From NCBI GenBank assembly GCA_021809525.1, contig JAKAYU010000012.1, positions 1 through 34,174 of the forward strand: a stretch of DNA of 34,174 nucleotides. Reading direction: 5' to 3'. A model generated the notes under the pieces. It ran no database searches. It saw nothing but the letters and a program-made list of their open reading frames with translations, and was not told the DNA's origin. Numbering within the stretch: position 1 is the stretch's first letter; each line of letters opens with the position of its first letter. Both the position numbers and the translations under genes were made by a program. This DNA comes from Pseudomonadota bacterium (GTDB taxonomy: Bacteria > Pseudomonadota > Gammaproteobacteria > Steroidobacterales > Steroidobacteraceae). Below, piece after piece: positions 27,240 through 34,174 of this stretch.

Positions 27240-29027
27240 CTATCGGGGGCTCTCGGCGGCGGGCAGGGTGCACACCACGCCAGTGCCGCCGCCGGGCTCG
27301 CTCTGCGCGCTGAATTCGCCGCCGATCAGCGAGCAGCGGTGCTCCATCAGCCGCAGGCCGACGCCGCGGCCGAACTGTATCCGCGGCGGCATGCCGATGC
27401 CGTTGTCGTGCACCTCAAGCCGCACCGCGCTGCCGCGCGCCTCGAGCCGGATCGCGATGCGCTCGGCATGCGCGTGCCGCAGCGCGTTGCGCACCGCTTC
27501 CTGCGCGATGCGGTACAGGTGCGTGGCAGTGCCGGCGTTCGGCAGGCGAACCTCACCCTCGAGGGTGAACTCGCAGGCCACCCGGGCGCTCTCCCCGGTG
27601 CTGCGCGCGAGCTCGGCGAGCGCCGGGGCGAGGCTGGCGGCGTCGATCGGCACGGGCACGAGCCCGCGGGCCAGCGACTGGATGTGCCGGTTCACGACGG
27701 CGATGCCTTCGGTGAGGCGGGCGGCCGATTGGCGCTCGCGGGTCTGCCCGCCGGCGGCGAGTGCGTCGCTCAGGTTCTGCGCGAACAGCCCGAGCGCGGT
27801 GAGCTCCTGCTGGATGCCGTCGTGCAGCTCCTGGCCGATGCGCTGCTGCTCGAGCTCGGCGATGCGCGAGACTTCCTGCTGCAGCGCCTTCAGGGGCGTG
27901 ATGTCGCTCCAGGTGATCACCGCGCCGTCGCGGGGACTGCCGAGCGCGTGCGGCTGGATCCGCCTGAGGTACCAGCGCTGATTCTCGCAGTGCACTTGGG
28001 TCTGAGCCGCAGCGCCACTGGCGAGCACGTGACGCGCCGCCTCGAGGAGCGCCGCGTCGGTGAGGGGCGAGCCGAGCGCGGCGATCGACCGGCCGAGATC
28101 CTGCGGGCTCACCCCGAGCAGCGCCTCCGCACTGCCGGCGTAGCGGCGGATCCGCTGGTCCGGATCGAGAAACACCGCGGCGACATCCAGCATGCCGATG
28201 AGCCGGCCGAGATCGCCGTTGCTCGCCTCGAGGGCGCGCACCTTGTGCTGCAGTTCGACGTCGAGAACCGCTCGCTCCTCGCGCAGCGAGCGCAGCTGGA
28301 TCGTCATCTGGCGCAGCGCGGCGTTGGCGGCCTCGAGTTCGGCGGCGAGCTCATCGGCGGGGCGCTGCAAGTGGGGCGTGATCGGGCCGCGCGCGGGCCG
28401 CTTGCCGTAAAGCGCCAGCCCGTCCGCGAGAGGCACGAAGCGCTCGAGGAACGGCGAGGCCTCGGCAGCCTGGGCGAGCAGCAGCCGCCCCTCGCCCCGC
28501 AGCGCGAACTCGGCGGTGGCCGCGAAGCGTCCGGCTGCCCCCGGGGTCAGATGGGCCGGCAGGTTGCGGGCGCTGATCAGGTCCAGGTGCGAGAAGATCG
28601 GCGGGTCGCGCAGCGCATCGTGCGCGCCGATGCTGAGCAGTTCGCGCACCTGCGGGCGCACCCGCACGCGCTGCTCTGCGGCCGGCTCGAAATAATTCCC
28701 CAGGCGCTCGGGCGCGACGCCCGCGAGCGCCTCGCGCGGGTATTCCCCGGCGCACGTGCGCGCGAGCGCCGCATCGTCGGTGTCGGTGGCGAAGATCTGC
28801 AGCCGCTGTGCGGCGAGCGCCGGGAACTGCTCGAGCAGGCAGATCGCCATCGTGTACGCCTCTTCGCCGCCTGCGCAGAAGGGCACCCATACGCGCAGCG
28901 GATCGGCCGCGCTCGCGGTGCGGATGCGCTCAGCGAGGGCAGGCCCGGTGAGCGCCGCGAGCGTCTCGGGTTCGCGAAACAACAGGCTCGTGCGCTCCTG
29001 CGCGGGTGTGTCGGCAGGTGAGCGCAC
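27240..29027 (-). CDS. CheR-like domain fused to PAS and HisKA_3 histidine kinase
   Basis: A 595-residue soluble protein. Residues about 10-212 follow the CheR methyltransferase C-terminal domain: TSLLFREPETLAAL (usually TxFFRDP), a changed SAM loop VWVPFCAGGEEAYTMA (47-62), IFATDTDDAALARTCAGEYP, and LRDPPIFSHLDLISARNL. The CheR N-terminal helical domain is missing. A coiled coil (225-275) and a PAS domain (275-385) follow, then HisKA_3 with His402 in ELHDGIQQEL and a HATPase with DNGIGMPP and GVGLRLMEHR. GTG 29027 is the first usable start in this frame and has a weak ribosome site. An ATG overlapping the upstream SAM synthetase stop (TGATG at 29097-29093) is in another frame that stops after 22 codons. 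The CheR part may sense SAM rather than methylate. Confidence 0.8.
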   Translation of the reverse strand: MRSPADTPAQERTSLLFREPETLAALTGPALAERIRTASAADPLRVWVPFCAGGEEAYTMAICLLEQFPALAAQRLQIFATDTDDAALARTCAGEYPREALAGVAPERLGNYFEPAAEQRVRVRPQVRELLSIGAHDALRDPPIFSHLDLISARNLPAHLTPGAAGRFAATAEFALRGEGRLLLAQAAEASPFLERFVPLADGLALYGKRPARGPITPHLQRPADELAAELEAANAALRQMTIQLRSLREERAVLDVELQHKVRALEASNGDLGRLIGMLDVAAVFLDPDQRIRRYAGSAEALLGVSPQDLGRSIAALGSPLTDAALLEAARHVLASGAAAQTQVHCENQRWYLRRIQPHALGSPRDGAVITWSDITPLKALQQEVSRIAELEQQRIGQELHDGIQQELTALGLFAQNLSDALAAGGQTRERQSAARLTEGIAVVNRHIQSLARGLVPVPIDAASLAPALAELARSTGESARVACEFTLEGEVRLPNAGTATHLYRIAQEAVRNALRHAHAERIAIRLEARGSAVRLEVHDNGIGMPPRIQFGRGVGLRLMEHRCSLIGGEFSAQSEPGGGTGVVCTLPAAESPR

Positions 29028-29094
29028 TACGGCACCCGCTCGTGCCGCGGCGCGCCGCTGGCGATGCGCTGCGGCAGTGCCCGCCCGGTGTCCA

Positions 29095-30285
29095 TCAGAA
29101 CAAGGCGAGCCGCTCGGTGAGCAGCTCCTCGCGCAGCGCGCGCAGCTGCAGCAGGTGCGCATGCACGAGCTGCGCGACCTGCCGCTCGAGCGCCGGCGCG
29201 GCCCCTGGCGCGCCGAGGGCGATGTCGATGAGCTGCGGGTCATCGACCGATTGGCCGATGCGGCTGACGAGCACGCAGTCGGCCGAGTGCACCTGCGGGG
29301 CGTTCGCCATGATCGCCTGCGCGATCCGCAGCGCGAGAATGTTGTAGAGCTTGCCGGTGTGGCTGACCGGATTCTTCCCGGCGGTCCCCTCCACGCTCAT
29401 GACCCGGTAGGGGCTGATCAGACCGCAGACCCGGTTGCCGCGTCCGGTCTGGCCGTCATCGCCGGCCTCGGCCGAGGTGCCCGTGACCGTGAGGAAGATG
29501 TCGCCCCGCTGCGGGTCATCGGCCACATTGACCGAGGCGTTCACCGGCAGCTGCGTGACGCGGTTCGCCGCCTCGACGGCCAAGGCGGCCGCGACGCGCT
29601 TGCTCTGCAGGTACTCCTCCATGCCGCGGAGGAAGCGGCCGACGAACGCACAACTGACTGTGAGCTCGATGCGGCCTTCGCACCGGACTCCCATGATTTT
29701 GATGTCCTCGCCGATCGCCGGATGCATCTGGTGCGTGTGCGCATCGTTCAACGCGCCCTCGGCGGCGAGCACCGCGCGCTCCAGGTCGGTGAACGGCGCG
29801 AAGCCGGCGCCGCAGGAGGTGTCGTTGGCGAGCGCGCCGGCCGCGCCGCGTGCGAACAGCCAGTTCAGATCCCGCGAACCGGGCCGCAGCCGCGGCACGA
29901 TGCGCACGTCGCGCTCGGTGTCGAGATGGGCAAGGTGCGCGCGCAGCCACTCGCGGCACGCCTCGGTGGCGATCTCCTGCACGGGGATGTGCACGCCGGC
30001 GTGCTCGGCCGCGGCACGCCCCGCGAGGTAGATTTCGATCGGCTCGCGCGTCTCTCCGCCGCCGAAGGCCGGCCGCGAGGTGCCGGCGCAGAGCATCACC
30101 TTGTCGACGTTATGATGGAGGATGAGGCCGAAGCGCTCGAGGTAGTACTGACAGAGCCGCACGCACACGTGCTCGGCGATGCCGTCGCAGATCGAGTCGG
30201 GATGGCCGGCACCCTTGCGCTCGGCGACCTCCACTGGTGTGGCCCCCGGGGCGGTGCGCTCGGCGTGACGGATGATCAGCTGCAC
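29095..30285 (-). CDS. Archaeal-type S-adenosylmethionine synthetase
   Basis: Makes S-adenosylmethionine from methionine and ATP. Of 396 residues, the sequence follows the archaeal MAT family (PF01941), not bacterial MetK: ERKGAGHPDSICDGIAEHV near the start, then YYLERFGLILHHNVDKV, ANDTSCGAGFAPFTDLER, GEDIKIMGVR, YLTVTGTSAE-type FLTVTGTSAEAGDDG, GRGNRVCGLISPYR, GKNPVSHTGKLYN, and an end LLTERLALF like the archaeal VEGKVTTF. Catalytic and substrate loops appear complete. The start is GTG, with ggag about 12 bases upstream, and it begins 6 bases after the phosphoribosyltransferase stop, so the two are translated together. The downstream CheR-like kinase would be served by its product. Confidence 0.93.
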   Translation of the reverse strand: MQLIIRHAERTAPGATPVEVAERKGAGHPDSICDGIAEHVCVRLCQYYLERFGLILHHNVDKVMLCAGTSRPAFGGGETREPIEIYLAGRAAAEHAGVHIPVQEIATEACREWLRAHLAHLDTERDVRIVPRLRPGSRDLNWLFARGAAGALANDTSCGAGFAPFTDLERAVLAAEGALNDAHTHQMHPAIGEDIKIMGVRCEGRIELTVSCAFVGRFLRGMEEYLQSKRVAAALAVEAANRVTQLPVNASVNVADDPQRGDIFLTVTGTSAEAGDDGQTGRGNRVCGLISPYRVMSVEGTAGKNPVSHTGKLYNILALRIAQAIMANAPQVHSADCVLVSRIGQSVDDPQLIDIALGAPGAAPALERQVAQLVHAHLLQLRALREELLTERLALF

Positions 30286-30291
30286 TCTGCT

Positions 30292-30960
30292 TCACTCCAG
30301 CGCGTGTGCCTGCGGGCCGAGCTCGAGCAGCCGGCAGACGTCCGCGTCTTCGAGCTGCTCGAAGCGCTCGTACCACTGGCCGACGGCGAACAGCTCCGGC
30401 GGGGTCTGCAGGATCACGAGCTGATCGGCCTCGCGCCGCACGCGCGCGGCCGCTTCCGGCGAGCCCACCGGAACGGCGGCGATGATTTTCCCAGCGCCCG
30501 CCTGCCGCGCGGCGCGCACCGCGGCGAGCATGGTCGCTCCCGTGGCGAGGCCATCATCCACCAGGAGCACCGTCTTACCCTGCAGATCGAGCGGGGCCCG
30601 TCCGGGGCGGTAGCGCCGCTCGCGCCGATCGATCTCCTGCAGGGCGGCGGCGCGCAGCGGCTCGAGCGCCGCGCCGCTGGATGGTCCGATCTGCTCCTCC
30701 CAGATGACGATCCCGCCCGAGGCGGCCGCGCCGATCGCCAGCTCAGGATTGTACGGCAGGGCGATCTTGCGCACGATGAGGACATCGAGCGGTGCGCCGA
30801 GCGCCGCGGCCACCTCGTGAGCCACGGCCACCCCGCCGCGGGGCAGGCCGAGCACGAGCACGGGCGGGGCGAGCGACAGCCGGCGCAACGCCTGCGCGAG
30901 CGCCGCGCCCGCTGCGGCGCGATCGGCAAAGACACGTGCGGGTGCGCGCATGCGCATCAT
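30292..30960 (-). CDS. Phosphoribosyltransferase (COG1926 type)
   Basis: A 222-residue type I phosphoribosyltransferase fold. The PRPP-binding motif reads VLLVDDGLATGAT, with an earlier VLGLPRGGVAVAHEVA and IVRKIALPYNPELAIGA, typical of the COG1926 group often seen beside stress genes. Substrate is not known; these proteins are usually annotated only by fold. The frame begins with ATG ATG CGC ATG at 30960-30949; the first is chosen because a G-run lies 5 bases upstream, but the second or third is possible. An in-frame ATG at 31029 lacks support. It heads a short operon with the SAM synthetase. Confidence 0.88.
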   Translation of the reverse strand: MMRMRAPARVFADRAAAGAALAQALRRLSLAPPVLVLGLPRGGVAVAHEVAAALGAPLDVLIVRKIALPYNPELAIGAAASGGIVIWEEQIGPSSGAALEPLRAAALQEIDRRERRYRPGRAPLDLQGKTVLLVDDGLATGATMLAAVRAARQAGAGKIIAAVPVGSPEAAARVRREADQLVILQTPPELFAVGQWYERFEQLEDADVCRLLELGPQAHALE

Positions 30961-31219
30961 GCAACCCCCGAGGGCAACGCTGTCCAGGCGGGACGTGCTC
31001 CGCCCGGCACACGCGCCGTGCGGCCACAACCCGAAACTTATTCAGCCACGGGCGGGGCCGCTGCGGCCATCCGTATCATTGCGGGTGCCGGGGGGCGGGG
31101 GCGCGTGCGGCGCCCGGTTCCTGGGGCAATTACCTAGCGCAGTGCGGTCGTTGCGGCTTCACGGCGCGGGCCCCGGGTGAAATCCTCCCCGTTGGCACAA
31201 CGCTCATGGGGACGACAGG

Positions 31220-32143
31220 ATGATCTGGCGTCGGCTGATGCTGGCGGTCTCGGAACTGGAGCTCGTTCCGATTCATGTGCTCGACCGGGTCGGGCGCATG
31301 GCGCGCGCCTTTGGCGCGCATGTGGATCTGTTCCACTGTCTGTACGAGCCGCAGGCCGTGCAGGCCGAGGCCGTGCACGGACGGGCCGGCAGCGTAATCG
31401 CCGCGCGGGTCGAGGAGCGGCGGCGGCGCCTGGAGCGCCTTGCCGACATTCTGCGCGACCAGGGCGTCGCGGTCAGCACGAGCGTGCGCTGGGATTTCCC
31501 GACCTACGAGGGGATCATCCGTCAGGCGCTGCGCTACAAGGCCGAGCTGCTGATCCTTCCGGCGATTGCGCTCGCGGAGACGCTGCGCACGCTCGTCTAT
31601 CGCGAGCAGCGCCTGATCGAGCAGGCGCCCTGCGCCGTGCTGTTCATGAAGACCCGCGAGACCTATTCGAAAGGCTGCATCGTCGCGGCGGTCGATCCGC
31701 GCCGCACTCCCGATCGGGGCGGGGATCTCGATGAGGCGGCGATCGGCGCGGCCAAGACGCTCGCCGGGGCGCTTGGGGAGGCCCCGGTGCATCTGTTTCA
31801 CGCCGCTCAGCCTCCAGAGGGCGGCGTCGCGAGCGTGCTCGCTTCGAGCACAGAGGCTCAGGTGCGCCACCTCGCCGAGCTGCACGGGATCGCGGCGCGG
31901 GAGGTGCGCGTGGAATTCGGCGAGCCGGGCGAATCCCTGGCGATGTACGCGCGCGAAGCGCGGGCGCAGGCGCTGGTGTTTAGTGTCCGCTGTGCTTCGG
32001 GAGTGCTGAGAGAGCCGGATGAGCGGCTCGCCGAACGGCTGGTCGATAAGATCGAGTGCGACTTGCTCGTCGTCAAGACGCGCTATGAGCACGCCGCGGT
32101 GGGCGCGACGCCCGCCCCGGCCGTACTGCCGCAGCCCCTGTAG
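31220..32143 (+). CDS. Tandem universal stress protein (UspE-like)
   Basis: A 307-residue protein with two Usp domains in tandem (about 1-145 and 150-290), as in UspE. The first domain opens WRRLMLAVSELELVPIHVLDRVGRMARAFGAHVDLFHCLYEP and closes LLILPAIALAETLRTLVYREQRLIEQAPCAVLFMK. The second opens GCIVAAVDPR and closes LAERLVDKIECDLLVVKTRYE. The Gly-rich ATP-binding motif (GxxGx9G) is not recognisable in either, so it probably belongs to the non-ATP-binding kind. Such proteins help survival under starvation and oxidative stress. The start ATG has ggggac 7 bases upstream. It is divergent from the phosphoribosyltransferase and convergent with the Lon-like protease. Confidence 0.9.
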   Translation: MIWRRLMLAVSELELVPIHVLDRVGRMARAFGAHVDLFHCLYEPQAVQAEAVHGRAGSVIAARVEERRRRLERLADILRDQGVAVSTSVRWDFPTYEGIIRQALRYKAELLILPAIALAETLRTLVYREQRLIEQAPCAVLFMKTRETYSKGCIVAAVDPRRTPDRGGDLDEAAIGAAKTLAGALGEAPVHLFHAAQPPEGGVASVLASSTEAQVRHLAELHGIAAREVRVEFGEPGESLAMYAREARAQALVFSVRCASGVLREPDERLAERLVDKIECDLLVVKTRYEHAAVGATPAPAVLPQPL

Positions 32144-32154
32144 CGCCCGGCGCC

Positions 32155-34174
32155 TCAGCGGCCCGGCGCGCCGAGCGGTGCTGCCGCGCGCACGAAGGCC
32201 TGCCGGCGCTGGGCGAGTCCTGCGAGGCGCGCCTCGGCGCGCGCGTTCACCGAGCCGGCCGGGTAGTGGCCCGCCGCATCGGGCGTACCGGCCGGCAGCC
32301 CAGTGAGCAGCGAGATGGCCTCATCGAGCGCCGTGACGGCATGGATGTGAAACATGCCGTGCTCGACGGCATCGAGCACCTCCTCATCGAGCATCAGATG
32401 CTCGACGTTGCCCGCCGGCAGTATCACGCCCTGGCTGCCGGTGAGGCCGCGCTGGCGGCAGGTGGCGAAGAACCCTTCGACTTTCTCATTGACGCCGCCG
32501 ATCACCTGCACGGTCCCGTGCTGATTGATCGAACCGGTCACCGCGAGCGACTGGCTGAGCGGCACCGCCGCGATGGCCGAGAGCAGCGCGCAGGCTTCGG
32601 CGAGCGAGGCGCTGTCGCCTTCGACCCCGCCGTAGCTCTGCTCGAACACCAGGCTCGCGTGCAGCGACAGGGGGTGCTCGGCGCCGAAGCGCGCGCCGAT
32701 CAGCGCTGCGAGGATCAGCACGCCCTTGGAGTGAATGGCTCCGCCGAGTTTGACCTCTCGCTCGATACCGACCACCTCGCCCTCCCCGAGGCGTACCGCG
32801 GCGGTGATGCGCGTCGGCTGACCGAACAGTGCGTTGCCGACCTCGATGACCGAGAGGCCATTGATCTGCCCGAGGGCCTGCCCGCGGGTCTCGATCAGCA
32901 GCGTCTCGCGGCCGATCGCCTCGAGGATCTCCCCGTGCACGCGCGCGAGGCTCGCGCGGCGCGCGGCGATGCTGCGTGCGATGTCCTCGGCGCCGATCGC
33001 ACTGCGGCCGGCGGCCACCGCGAAATGATTTGCCTCGCGCACCGCATCCTCGATGCTGCGCAGGTGCGTGGAGAGCTTGCGCGCATCACCGGCGAGGCGC
33101 GAGCCGTGCTCCACCAGGCGCGCCACCGCGGCCGCCTCGAGCGGCAGCAGACTCTCGCGGCGCGCGCAGAAGGCGGCCGCGTTCGCGTAGCCCGCGGTGC
33201 TCTCGGGCGAGCGCTCGACGGCGTCATCGAAGTCCGCCACGATCTTGAACAGCTCGGCGAATTCCGCGTCGTAGGCGCAGAGCAGCTGATGGAGCCGCCG
33301 CGTGCCGATCAGCACCACGCGCACGCTGAGCGGGATGCGTTCGGGCTCGAGCGCCACGGTGCTGATCAGGCTCAGGCGCTGCCCGAGCGGCTCGATGCGC
33401 ACGCTGTGCTCGAACAGCGCTTGCTTCAGCGCGTCCCACGAGAACGGCTGGCTGAGCAGCCGCTCGGCATCGAGGATGAGGAATCCGCCGTTCGCGCGGT
33501 GCAGCGCGCCCGGGCGCACCAGCATGAAGTCGCTCTTGAGCACCCCGAACTGCGCGATGTTGTCGATCGCGCCGATCAGGTTCTGATAGGTGGGGTTGCC
33601 CTCGTAGACGATGGGCGCGCCGTGGCTCTCGCGCCCGTCGACCAGCACGTTCACGTCGTAGCGCGAGAGCCGCGGCTCGCTGTCGAGCGACTCCAGGCCC
33701 GCGATGGCAGGTGCGGCGGACTCCGCGCGCAGCGTGCCGCCGGCGGTGTCGATCAGATCATCCCGCACGCTCTGGAGGTGACCGAGCACCTCGGGGCAGT
33801 CCGCATAGCGCGTGCTCAACTCCTCGATGTGCACGCGCACTGTCGCGGCGGTGGCTCCCCGGTCGAGCTCGCGCAGTTTGCGGTGCCGGTCGCGGTGCCA
33901 GCGCGGAACGCTCTCGAGGTGCTTGCGCAGCAGCTCCCCGAGGCTCTCCATGTTGGCGCGGATGCGCGTCTGCTCCTCCTTCGGGAGGCGCTCGAACTCC
34001 TCACGCCCGAGCACCTCTCCGCGGCGCATCGGCGCGAGCCCCGCCCCCTCGGGGGTCGGGATGAGCGCGAGCTCGCGGCTCTCGGCCTCCTTGCGCAGCT
34101 CATCGAGGGAGCGCTGCTGGCGCTGCTCGAACTCCCGCTCGACCTCGGCGCGCCGCTCGCGGTGGGCCTCGGAC
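32155..34174 (-). CDS. Lon-like ATP-dependent protease (AAA_32/LonB type), partial
   Basis: The frame is open to the right edge of the window, so the N-terminus, including the Walker A motif, is outside; 672 residues are visible. The part nearest the edge is a charged coiled coil (EREFEQRQQRSLDELRKEAESRE). The middle is the AAA+ portion specific to this family (YDVNVLVDG, NPTYQNLIGAIDNI, GGFLILDAERLL). The peptidase domain has Ser in VEGDSASLAEACALL and Lys in GGVNEKVEGFF as the dyad. This family (PF13654) differs from the LonA encoded at 5742. The role is protein quality control, but substrates are mostly unknown. It ends 11 bases from the convergent universal stress gene. It may belong to the same stress module as its neighbours. 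Confidence 0.92.
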   Translation of the reverse strand, partial: SEAHRERRAEVEREFEQRQQRSLDELRKEAESRELALIPTPEGAGLAPMRRGEVLGREEFERLPKEEQTRIRANMESLGELLRKHLESVPRWHRDRHRKLRELDRGATAATVRVHIEELSTRYADCPEVLGHLQSVRDDLIDTAGGTLRAESAAPAIAGLESLDSEPRLSRYDVNVLVDGRESHGAPIVYEGNPTYQNLIGAIDNIAQFGVLKSDFMLVRPGALHRANGGFLILDAERLLSQPFSWDALKQALFEHSVRIEPLGQRLSLISTVALEPERIPLSVRVVLIGTRRLHQLLCAYDAEFAELFKIVADFDDAVERSPESTAGYANAAAFCARRESLLPLEAAAVARLVEHGSRLAGDARKLSTHLRSIEDAVREANHFAVAAGRSAIGAEDIARSIAARRASLARVHGEILEAIGRETLLIETRGQALGQINGLSVIEVGNALFGQPTRITAAVRLGEGEVVGIEREVKLGGAIHSKGVLILAALIGARFGAEHPLSLHASLVFEQSYGGVEGDSASLAEACALLSAIAAVPLSQSLAVTGSINQHGTVQVIGGVNEKVEGFFATCRQRGLTGSQGVILPAGNVEHLMLDEEVLDAVEHGMFHIHAVTALDEAISLLTGLPAGTPDAAGHYPAGSVNARAEARLAGLAQRRQAFVRAAAPLGAPGR

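Noticed and set aside
29027-29095. ATG overlapping the SAM synthetase stop (TGATG) as the start of the CheR-like kinase
   Set aside because: It is in a different frame that stops after 22 codons. It would need a frameshift or sequence error, and its residues do not look like CheR.
31193-31207. TGGCAC resembling a sigma-54 -24 element before the universal stress gene
   Set aside because: No TTGC-type -12 element follows at the required spacing, and the site is only about 25 bases from the start codon.

Overview
The window is GC-rich chromosomal DNA, most likely from a gammaproteobacterium. Support for this comes from the order tRNA-Leu, tig, clpP, clpX, lon on one strand, a ClpP with a short propeptide, DUF2844/DUF3443 lipoproteins, and many two-component and PAS/GGDEF proteins. 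Starts are often GTG, and long antisense open frames are common because of the base composition. The species cannot be named from the sequence alone.

Layout. Positions 1-1353 (minus strand) hold the start of an unidentified gene, a compact histidine kinase and an XRE-type regulator. An AT-richer stretch with two palindromes lies upstream of the regulator, followed by a small unidentified gene. Positions 1784-8195 (plus strand) are the conserved protein quality-control core: tRNA-Leu(UAG), trigger factor, ClpP, ClpX and Lon, closed by a strong hairpin. From tRNA-Val(UAC) at 8320 to tRNA-Asp(GUC) at 20921 the DNA is accessory. It holds a decayed P4-type integrase beside tRNA-Val, an orphan gene fragment, a secreted S10 carboxypeptidase-like enzyme, a broken glutathione S-transferase, a trehalase-family (GH37) protein, undecaprenyl-diphosphatase, a very large secreted Asp-box (sortilin/BNR-type) protein, and a DUF2844-DUF3443 pair. 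Positions 21000-22528 hold a decayed IS630-type transposase and DNA with no supported gene.

Positions 22529-34174 hold a Rieske oxygenase and then a dense signalling and stress block. On the minus strand are a PAS-GGDEF protein and a PAS-kinase-receiver hybrid; the hybrid is divergent from a LuxR-type response regulator. That regulator converges, with 3 bp between stop codons, on a kinase that carries a truncated CheR-like methyltransferase domain. Upstream of this kinase, in the same direction, lie an archaeal-type S-adenosylmethionine synthetase and a phosphoribosyltransferase. A tandem universal-stress protein diverges from them. A second, Lon-like (LonB/AAA_32 type) protease runs off the right edge.

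How the genes may work together. The first block is housekeeping proteolysis and folding. The right-hand block looks like a stress-response module with its own signalling. The most interesting possibility is the tight pairing of a SAM synthetase of archaeal type with a kinase built on a SAM-binding CheR fold, which suggests SAM-linked signalling. A second point of interest is that the DUF3443 protein has two Asp-Ser/Thr-Gly motifs and other landmarks of bilobed pepsin-type aspartic proteases.
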